DNA from: CAYTSA01 sp964440345
Lineage (GTDB): Bacteria > Desulfobacterota > Desulfovibrionia > Desulfovibrionales > Desulfovibrionaceae
Reading direction: 5' to 3'
Length of the DNA: 64,000 bases
Assembly (NCBI GenBank): GCA_964440345.1
Contig: CAYTSA010000004.1
Coordinates: forward strand, 34,029-98,028
Shown here piece by piece: positions 58,262 through 64,000 of this stretch; position 1 is the stretch's first letter; each line of letters opens with the position of its first letter. The translations under genes were made by a program, and so were the position numbers. A model generated the notes under the pieces. It was not told the origin of the DNA and ran no database searches. It was given only the letters and a program-made list of their open reading frames with translations.

Positions 58262-58927
58262 ATGGGCGCAAAAATTATCCCCTTGCACAGCGTGAGCGAC
58301 ACGCAGCAGCGGCTCATAGAAGCCGTGCCCCGAGTGCTGGCCCGGGAAGGCTTTGAAGGCGACGAATCAGACAAGGCCAGCCGCATTGCCGATGAGGCCG
58401 GAGTTCCCCGCCGGCTGCTCTACCGGAACTTCCAGGGCCTGCCGGGACTGCTGCGGGCCTATGGCGACACCACAGAATTCTGGCCCAGCCTGGAAGAATT
58501 GATGCCGGACGGGCCGCACGCGCTCCGCGACCTGTCGCCGGACATGCAAGTGGCCATGTTCTACAAGGAGCTGATGAAGGCCCTGCGCGTTCGTACTCGC
58601 ACCCTGGACATCCTTTCCTGGGAAGTCATCTGCCGCAACCGGCTGAGCCGGCAGCTGGAGCACATCCGCGTGCGCCGCTCTCTGGAATTCTTCGAGCACC
58701 TGCATGGCGATATCCCGGACGAGGCCGACCTGTCCGCCCTGGTGGCGGTGTTGGCAGGAGCAGCGTCCTACCTGGCCCTGCGGTCCCGCATCAGCAAACA
58801 CTACGGCGGCATAGACCTGGCCTCCGACAAGGGCTGGAACCGCATCGACAAGGCTTTTGAACGGCTGATGCGCGGTTGCCTGGCCCAATCTCTGCCCAGG
58901 CCCACGCCATTTGATGAATCCCCCTGA
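58262..58927 (+). CDS. TetR-family transcriptional regulator
   Basis: 221 residues; GGAGG lies shortly before ATG. N-terminal HTH at residues ~13-60 (QQRLIEAVPRVLAREGFEG ... ASRIADEAGVPRRLLYRNFQGLPGLLRAY). The C-terminal ligand-binding domain is helical with no recognisable ligand motif. It lies 24 bp after arsC and may belong to the ars transcript, but ArsR already covers arsenite control, so it may act on other genes. Confidence 0.88.
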   Translation: MGAKIIPLHSVSDTQQRLIEAVPRVLAREGFEGDESDKASRIADEAGVPRRLLYRNFQGLPGLLRAYGDTTEFWPSLEELMPDGPHALRDLSPDMQVAMFYKELMKALRVRTRTLDILSWEVICRNRLSRQLEHIRVRRSLEFFEHLHGDIPDEADLSALVAVLAGAASYLALRSRISKHYGGIDLASDKGWNRIDKAFERLMRGCLAQSLPRPTPFDESP

Positions 58928-58932
58928 GTTCC

Positions 58933-58985
58933 CGATTCCTGACTTTTCGATTCCTGACTTTTCGATTCCTGACTTTTCGATTCCT
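58933..58985. repeat. 15 bp tandem repeat
   Basis: The 15-mer CGATTCCTGACTTTT is present three times perfectly (58933-58977) and then partly. It lies just after the TetR stop and ahead of cyuA. The T-runs follow no hairpin. Confidence 0.9.
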
Positions 58986-59051
58986 TGACCCGGCTCGCCG
59001 CCAGGCACTATAATTACAGTTCCCGGCCATATCTTACAGGAGAAACGCATC

Positions 59052-60329
59052 GTGGACCTGCGCGCATATATTTCCGCTGAAATCAAGCCCGCCCTGGGCT
59101 GCACAGAGACCGGCGCCGTGGCCCTGGCCGCGGCCGTGGCAGCCAAGCATTTGGGGAAACCCCCTGAATCTATACAGCTACGGCTCTCGTCAAACCTCTA
59201 TAAAAACGGCAAAAACGTGGGCATTCCAGGCGCTCCCGGGCTGGCCGGCAACCTGTACGCCGGCGCGCTGGGCGGCTTGGCCGGAGACCCGGACAAGGGC
59301 CTGCAGTCGCTGCAGGGCGTTACGCAGCAGGACATTGAGGCCGCCCGGAAATTGATTGAGGCAGGCATGGTGACGCAGGAAATCGTCCGCGACGTGCCAG
59401 AGGTGTACGCCGAAGCCGATCTTTCCTCCGCCGGCGACACGGTGACAGCCGTCATAGCCCAGCGGCACGACCACGTGGCCCAGGTGCTGCGCAACGGCGA
59501 AACCGTGTTCGAAGACCAGGGCGCCTCTGCTTCTGTGCGGCCCAAGTATTTGAATGACCTGGTTAAGCTAGACATGGAGGGGCTGTGGGAGCTGGCCGGG
59601 CAAACAGACCCGGCAACAGAACGTCACCTGCTGGATGGCGCGCGCATGAATCTGGAAGCCGCCGAGGCGGGACTTGCCAAGCCTTGGGCCAATGGCGCGG
59701 CCCCGGTCCTGGCCAGCATGGCCCCACAAGGCGACCTGCTCTGGAAGATCAAAGCCTGGTCCGCCGGCGCCTCGGAGCTGCGCATGGGCGGCGGCTCATT
59801 GCCCATCATGGCCAGCGCCGGCAGCGGCAACCACGGCGTTACCGTCATCATTCCCCCGGCCCTGGCCGCCCAAGAGTGGGGCGCCACAGATGAGGAACTG
59901 GCCCAATCCTTACTGCTGGGCCATCTGGTGACGGGATACATAAAGGCGTTTACCGGCAGGCTGACCCCGGTTTGCGGCTGCGCTGTGGCCGCTGGCGCAG
60001 GAGCCGCCGCGGCCCTGGTCCGACTAGGCAAGGGAACGCCCCGCCAGGCGGAACACGCTGTGGCGACACTGCTGGGCGCGCTTTTGGGCATGGTCTGTGA
60101 CGGCGCCAAAGGAACCTGCGCCCTGAAAGTCTCTGCTGCTGCAGGCGAGGCTTACCTGGCCGCCAAACTGGCCCTGGCCGGCGGCGGGGTTACGCAGGAC
60201 CAGGGAGTGTTGCCCATACAACTGCACAAAATGGCGGAAAATGTAGCCGCCATCAGCTCCATGGGCTTGACCACCATGGATTCGGCCATACTTCTATTAA
60301 TGCAGGACATGGACGCTGACCACACGTAA
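59052..60329 (+). CDS. cyuA: L-cysteine desulfidase (CyuA/YhaM family)
   Basis: 425 residues from a GTG with AGGAG nine bases upstream. Family signatures: EIKPALGCTETGAVALAAAVA near the N-terminus (first cluster cysteine), LSSNLYKNGKNVGIPG, GGSLPIMASAGSGNHGVTVIIPP, and the remaining cysteines in TPVCGCAVAAGAGA and GMVCDGAKGTCALK. CyuA enzymes hold an oxygen-sensitive [4Fe-4S] cluster and split L-cysteine into pyruvate, ammonia and sulfide. The next gene is the remnant of an Fe-S scaffold gene, an arrangement that may once have coupled sulfide release to cluster assembly. Confidence 0.92.
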   Translation: MDLRAYISAEIKPALGCTETGAVALAAAVAAKHLGKPPESIQLRLSSNLYKNGKNVGIPGAPGLAGNLYAGALGGLAGDPDKGLQSLQGVTQQDIEAARKLIEAGMVTQEIVRDVPEVYAEADLSSAGDTVTAVIAQRHDHVAQVLRNGETVFEDQGASASVRPKYLNDLVKLDMEGLWELAGQTDPATERHLLDGARMNLEAAEAGLAKPWANGAAPVLASMAPQGDLLWKIKAWSAGASELRMGGGSLPIMASAGSGNHGVTVIIPPALAAQEWGATDEELAQSLLLGHLVTGYIKAFTGRLTPVCGCAVAAGAGAAAALVRLGKGTPRQAEHAVATLLGALLGMVCDGAKGTCALKVSAAAGEAYLAAKLALAGGGVTQDQGVLPIQLHKMAENVAAISSMGLTTMDSAILLLMQDMDADHT

Positions 60330-60347
60330 CCGCAATAGGAACGCAAC

Positions 60348-60679
60348 ATGACTCCCAAAAATAGCAATCTTGACCCCTTGGACACTTTCACCTGCGCCAT
60401 GCAGAAAACGTTCAATAAGATAGCCCAGAAAAAATACAGCGATAAAGGCTACACCTTGTGGTCCAACCCGGACCACATGGGCCAGACATTTACGCCGCCG
60501 AAGCCGCGTGCCGGCTGCTCGAAAGGCTGGCCCCCTCAGAGGCGGCAAAAGTAGACGCCGCAGCCATAGACGAGCTGGCCGGCGGATTCGACCCCGAACG
60601 CGCCAGCGCGCCGGCCCTTGCCGCCGAGGCTGTGGCCGCTGCCTTGCGCGACCTTTCCCGCAGCAGCCAGACCCCGTAG
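60348..60679 (+). pseudogene. NifU-like scaffold gene with internal deletion and frame change
   Basis: It starts 18 bp after cyuA. The first ~46 codons give FNKIAQKKYSDKGYTLWSNPDHMG, matching the NifU/IscU opening (YSEKV...NPxNxG). Right after this the coding character jumps to another frame, AAEAACRLLERLAPSEAAKV ... IDELAGGFDPERASAPALAAEAVAAALRDL, matching the NifU C-terminal helices (ASSSALTEMVKGLTLDEAL...LPPEKMHC). About 50 residues between the two parts, with the first two cluster cysteines, are missing, and the third Cys position is not Cys. It cannot be a working scaffold. The 3' part overlaps the end of a convergent membrane-protein gene. Confidence 0.65.
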
Positions 60680-62004
60680 AAGGCCGCCAAAGCTATTACG
60701 CCGTACAGCTGCAACGCGGTGCGGTGCACGGTTTCTTCGGACTGCAAGAAGACAAAGGCGTTGCTCCCCACAAAGATACACAGGGCCGCAGCCAGCATGC
60801 CGCAAGCGCCCGCAAGCAGGGCTCTGCCTTCGGGCTTGCGCAGCATGAGCGGGGCGGAGGCCAGCAAAGCGCCGAGCCCCGCCCACCAGAAAAAGGAATG
60901 CGTGCCGCCATTAAGTACGTGCTCGTACAACATTCCCCACGCTTCTGCATGGTATTGCAGCTTCATTTTAAAGGGCGTGGCGGACAATTGATGCGCATGC
61001 TTGAAGAGCAGCCACGGCCCCACACTGGCGCAACCGAGGGCAAACAGGCCAAGGGGCCGCCAGCGGCCCAGACCCTTCACTCTCCAGGTTTCCGGGTCTG
61101 TGCACCACAAGGTAAGCGCAGCAAAGCTCATGGCGGGCAAAACGATGAAAAGAGCGTCATTCTTCATCCAACACGCCCCCGCGACAAGCAGCCCGGCCAG
61201 CAGCCAACGCCGGGAAACAAGGCAGGCCATGGCTCCTGCGGCGTAGGCCTGCACGGCGATGTCCGCCGCGCCTATGGCGCCGTGCCAAGCCTGGAAAGGG
61301 ACGGAGCTCACGGTAAAAGCCCCTGCTGCGGCTATAAAGCGGTTGCCTGTGGTTATTCGCAAGCCGGCCCACACAGCCACTGCTGTCGATACAAAGAACC
61401 ACAGACCGTCAATGCGCGAGCCGACCTCATTCCACGCTCCAGCCAGGCTGGCGTGCATGGCCCGGTAGATGGGAACGCCAAGGGGGTAATGTGTTGCATC
61501 CATCATACCCAGAAAGACTGGCGACTGCGGGTCCCACGACCAGTTCACGCCGCCAAACAACGCGCGCGCCCGGCCAGACCAATGCTGCAAAGGATCGTCG
61601 AACATGGTCATGGTCGTTGCAATATACAAAACAATGAACGCCACTTTTGCACCAATAAGAAGCAGCGCCAGCCATTCCCACCAGCGCGCAGATGCAAACG
61701 GCAGCTTCGCAAATCTCTTTTGTTTTACTTTTAGAAATACATATGTAATACATATAATCCAGCCTAACGTATTCACAGTCCACGACGCCAGGGTTAAATC
61801 AACGCCGGCGTACATGGCTATCGCCCCCAGCAGGGTTGCCGCGTACAGTCCCAACACGAATGACGCAGCCAAGGAAACCGCGTCAATTCCGGCTTCCGCA
61901 TCCACCTGGTCCTTGCGGGCCTTGCCGCAGGCCAGCCTGGCGGCGGCCAGGCCAATGGCTGCAACGCCTATCCCCTGTAGCGCCGCAATAAGCCAGGGGG
62001 TCAT
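60490..62004 (-). CDS. GT-C-like multi-pass membrane protein
   Basis: 504 residues, GGAG seven bases before ATG, with roughly eleven or twelve hydrophobic segments. The general build (short N-terminal helices, an extracytoplasmic loop after helix ~4 with DDPLQHWSGRARALFGG, then GMMDATHYPLGVPIYRAM) resembles GT-C membrane glycosyltransferases that use lipid-linked sugars, but no family motif is certain. The last ~60 residues (RKAAATASAARAGALARSGSNPP ...) are Ala/Ser-rich and lie opposite the NifU-like remnant, so they are probably an acquired or read-through tail. It overlaps the upstream gene by four bases (ATGA). Confidence 0.65.
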   Translation of the reverse strand: MTPWLIAALQGIGVAAIGLAAARLACGKARKDQVDAEAGIDAVSLAASFVLGLYAATLLGAIAMYAGVDLTLASWTVNTLGWIICITYVFLKVKQKRFAKLPFASARWWEWLALLLIGAKVAFIVLYIATTMTMFDDPLQHWSGRARALFGGVNWSWDPQSPVFLGMMDATHYPLGVPIYRAMHASLAGAWNEVGSRIDGLWFFVSTAVAVWAGLRITTGNRFIAAAGAFTVSSVPFQAWHGAIGAADIAVQAYAAGAMACLVSRRWLLAGLLVAGACWMKNDALFIVLPAMSFAALTLWCTDPETWRVKGLGRWRPLGLFALGCASVGPWLLFKHAHQLSATPFKMKLQYHAEAWGMLYEHVLNGGTHSFFWWAGLGALLASAPLMLRKPEGRALLAGACGMLAAALCIFVGSNAFVFLQSEETVHRTALQLYGVIALAAFYGVWLLRERSRKAAATASAARAGALARSGSNPPASSSMAAASTFAASEGASLSSSRHAASAA

Positions 62005-62822
62005 CGAGGTTCTCCGTTGACAAAGAGGTTGGCCCCGACCGCGCGAAGCGTGTACTGACATGATTTGCCTGGTACGTAGGGTGTTTCCGCCAACACATAA
62101 GGCAGCAGTGTGTAATACGGAAATTCAAACCTCTGCTCGCACCACGGTCCTCCAGCCGCATTTACCTCTTCTGCGACAGATTCCCCCTTCTCCGCGAGTT
62201 CGTTGACCAAGCGAAAAAGATACACGTCATCCAGCCAGCGCATCCAGTAGGCGTGGTCGACCATGGTGCGCACGTCCATGAGCAACCAGGCTGCCAGGAA
62301 AGAACTGAGCAGTATCCCGGCCAGGCTGCAACGCTTGCCCTTCAGACGCAAGAGCAACCATACCGCAACCCCCGCGCCCACAAACATACACAACAGCAAG
62401 CGGTCCCACGAGAAACCCAGCAGCCGTATATCCCGCCGCAGCAGGTTCGGCTGACCCCAGGTCACATGTTCTGTCTTCAGGAACACCGCCAGTTCATCGC
62501 CAAGGTCCGCCTTCACACATGCAGCGCTATGGATGGGGTAGGGCCATTCAATGAATACGCGATCCGCCTTGCCGGTCCACCAGGGCTCCGACCGGCAGTC
62601 GTACACCTGCTCTCCGGCTTGCAGCCACACCAAACAGTGCTTGACGTTTCTCCCGAACTGAGCGCTTATCTGCATGGCTACATTCTCCAGGGGCTGATCA
62701 ATAGCCAGCACCGTATCGTCCAGGCTGCGGTCCGCACATACTACCCCGGCCAGGGACTTGCCAGCCGGCATACACGCAGCTGCGACAAGGCAGCTCAGAA
62801 CACAAAGGAAAACGCAGCGCAT
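62001..62822 (-). CDS. membrane protein of unknown function, partner of the GT-C-like gene
   Basis: 273 residues. An N-terminal signal-like segment (FLCVLSCLVAAACMPAG) could be a lipoprotein signal but lacks a perfect lipobox. A periplasmic-looking region with several Cys and Trp (residues ~25-125) is followed by two membrane helices (LLLCMFVGAGVAVWLLL and LAGILLSSFLAAWLLMD, ~145-190), then a C-terminal extracytoplasmic part. I do not recognise the family. The ATGA overlap with the GT-C-like gene indicates co-translation and probably a shared envelope-modification task. Confidence 0.65.
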   Translation of the reverse strand: MRCVFLCVLSCLVAAACMPAGKSLAGVVCADRSLDDTVLAIDQPLENVAMQISAQFGRNVKHCLVWLQAGEQVYDCRSEPWWTGKADRVFIEWPYPIHSAACVKADLGDELAVFLKTEHVTWGQPNLLRRDIRLLGFSWDRLLLCMFVGAGVAVWLLLRLKGKRCSLAGILLSSFLAAWLLMDVRTMVDHAYWMRWLDDVYLFRLVNELAEKGESVAEEVNAAGGPWCEQRFEFPYYTLLPYVLAETPYVPGKSCQYTLRAVGANLFVNGEPR

Positions 62823-62905
62823 GCTGGTGCGTTACCAACAGCCGCGATGTAAAGCAATGGGTAGGACACTGCAAACCAGGATAATCCCCCGCCCTGCGTA
62901 TTGAC

Positions 62906-63568
62906 ATGAACAAGCTTCAGGATACTGTCCCCCCCATGACAGCTACTCCCTCTCCACTGTTTATGGCGCGCCAGCCGCTGGTGCTCGCTTCCGGCTCGCC
63001 CCGGCGGCGCGACATGCTGCACAGCCTTGGGTTGCAGTTCAGCATATTGCCCAGCAACAAACCGGAGCCCGACCCGGAGCACGCCGAAATACCCGCCAAC
63101 TTTGTAACCCGCCTGGCCCAGATGAAAGGCGAAGACGTTGCCGAACAAGCAGAACCCGGCGCCATTATCATAGCGGCGGACACAGCGGTGACCCTGGGCG
63201 ACATGATCCTGGGCAAACCGCGGGACAAGGAGGAAGCCCTGGACATGCTTCTGGCCCTGGCCGGAAAAACCCACCATGTGGTTACGGGCTGTTGGCTGGG
63301 CCGCAAGACCGCAACAAAAACGCAAACACTCCAACGCATCGTCTCTTCCACGGACGTCACCATGGCAGGGTACGGCAAAGAGGTCCTGAAAGCCTACATT
63401 GAAACAGGCGAGCCCATGGACAAGGCCGGCGCCTACGGCATCCAGGGACTGGCCGCATTCCTCGTCACCGAAGTGAGCGGTTCGTACACCAATGTAGTCG
63501 GCCTGCCCCTGGCGGAGGTGGTGGAAGTTTTAGTCTCGCGGGGTGTTATCGTTCCACGGGTGGGGTAG
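62906..63568 (+). CDS. maf: Maf-family nucleoside triphosphate pyrophosphatase
   Basis: 220 residues. Signatures: LVLASGSPRRRDMLHSLGLQFSILPSN near residue 25, IIIAADTAVTLGDMILGKPRDKEEALDML, THHVVTGCWL and the C-terminal DKAGAYGIQGLAAFLVTEVSGSYTNVVGLPL. Maf enzymes hydrolyse non-canonical or excess nucleoside triphosphates (dTTP/UTP type where DxAGAYGIQG is present). Several in-frame ATG codons exist near the start and none has a good ribosome site; the first is used here. The stop codon lies within the 24 bp tandem repeat. Confidence 0.92.
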   Translation: MNKLQDTVPPMTATPSPLFMARQPLVLASGSPRRRDMLHSLGLQFSILPSNKPEPDPEHAEIPANFVTRLAQMKGEDVAEQAEPGAIIIAADTAVTLGDMILGKPRDKEEALDMLLALAGKTHHVVTGCWLGRKTATKTQTLQRIVSSTDVTMAGYGKEVLKAYIETGEPMDKAGAYGIQGLAAFLVTEVSGSYTNVVGLPLAEVVEVLVSRGVIVPRVG

Positions 63569-63613
63569 AAAATTCTCCACTTGGTGGGGTAGAAAATTCT
63601 CCACTTGGTGGGG
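63559..63613. repeat. 24 bp tandem repeat at the end of maf
   Basis: The 24-mer beginning GGTGGGGTAGAAAATTC and ending TCCACTT occurs twice exactly (63559-63582, 63583-63606) and a 7-base start of a third follows, then TTTTT. Each unit has arms GTGG...CCAC around an AGAAAATTCT near-palindrome, so it can fold into hairpins. Confidence 0.9.
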
Positions 63614-64000
63614 TTTTTCGAGCGAAACCCTCACCAAACCTCACCAAACCCTCAGACTGAAATTGACGCTGTTGGGTGAGCTGGACGTAGTTGCGGTTCC
63701 TGACTGGATGCTGCCGGGAGCGGGGGTTGCGGCTGTATGTTATTTTTTGCGTTTTGGTTTTTGCTGAAATAGTAAGTGACCTTTCAATCATCGCAATTCG
63801 TTTATCAGAAACTTTTCTGCTTTCAAGCAAATCGCTCTAAACATCAGAATATTGTATTCTAGATTTAATTTTTCACGGTTACCGACCTACGAAGATATCT
63901 CGTCAGCTTTGTCAAGCACTCCTAAGGTTACAGCCAGCACCTAGACCTGGAAAAAGGTTGTCAGGCCAGGGACTTCGACGCGCTCATCGCCCACACAACC
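63569..64000. other. right-end intergenic region, possible gene fragment at edge
   Basis: After the tandem repeat there are short direct repeats (CTCACCAAAC, around 63630-63650) and AT-rich DNA. From about 63923 a frame reads GYSQHLDLEKGCQARDFDAL to the edge; it looks coding-like but has an upstream TAA and no start codon, so it may be a fragment or the start of a gene with an unusual initiator outside my recognition. Confidence 0.3.

Noticed and set aside
56594..58288. A 564-codon minus-strand frame, His/Gln/Glu-rich
   Set aside because: It is a shadow of acr3 and arsC; composition is typical of antisense to membrane-protein codons and no domain is visible.
60508..61734. 408-codon plus-strand frame opposite the GT-C-like membrane gene
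   Set aside because: Shadow frame with basic, Gln/Arg-rich composition; the minus strand has the membrane-protein pattern, a ribosome site and an operon overlap.

Overview
The window looks like about 64 kb of chromosome from a sulfate-reducing deltaproteobacterium of the Desulfovibrio type. The evidence is a periplasmic tetraheme cytochrome c3, hemL beside an AsnC-like siroheme decarboxylase subunit (the heme route of sulfate reducers), the selenium-metabolism protein YedF, UbiE/MenG, an Anbu-type proteasome operon, arsenic resistance genes, and a moderately high GC, densely packed layout. No rRNA, tRNA or CRISPR array was seen. The ablA/ablB pair (N-acetyl-beta-lysine osmolyte synthesis) fits a salt-exposed habitat.

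Layout, left to right. 1-2 kb: a partial YkgJ-type metal-binding protein and an unrecognised membrane protein. 2.4-6.6 kb: the four-gene Anbu operon (circularly permuted ATP-grasp, alpha-E, Anbu peptidase, transglutaminase), followed by an AI-2E-type permease. 8.7-12.7 kb: asnS, then ablA-ablB. 12.7-19.5 kb: a tightly overlapping minus-strand cobamide salvage and remodelling operon (btuF-btuD-btuC-cbiR-cobU-cobT-cobS) behind a 2-hydroxyacid dehydrogenase. 19.6-30.4 kb: hydrolases, a receiver-TPR-PilZ protein, a glutamine amidotransferase/PNPOx pair, an orphan peptide-type ABC ATPase, DacA, and a degenerate-GGDEF/EAL protein.

30.9-35.9 kb is accessory: two small genes of unknown role, a stand-alone isoamylase early-set domain, and a stripped-down phage control/replication module (HTH protein, helicase-loader-like protein, replication protein, S24 repressor, Mu Gam-like protein) without integrase or structural genes. 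35.9-48.3 kb returns to housekeeping: a membrane protein, a small minus-strand gene with an in-frame UGA, DUF2065, UbiE/MenG, an Asp-rich low-complexity protein, cytochrome c3, hemL/ahb, gpsA, a broken gene, a secreted beta-helix protein, a HAD hydrolase, DUF523/DUF1722 and a lytic transglycosylase.

48.6-53.6 kb is a minus-strand operon joining a YnjBCD-like ABC importer to a choline/thiamine-kinase-like phosphotransferase and a small DUF1858-like protein. 53.7-58.9 kb has yedF, then an arsenic operon led by an ArsR-ArsC fusion with a clear promoter/operator (ArsP-like permease, Acr3, second ArsC, TetR). 59-63.6 kb has a CyuA-type cysteine desulfidase, the wreck of a NifU-like scaffold gene, a two-gene membrane operon with a GT-C-like protein, and maf.

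The observations most worth following are the UGA-containing small gene at 36780-37004 (possible selenoprotein or nonsense mutant), the hidden N-terminus of CbiR with a probable CTG start, the import-and-phosphorylate operon, the two diverged ~93 bp intergenic elements that may be fragments of one gene family, and the internally deleted NifU-like gene. Family names come from motif recognition by eye; no database search was possible.
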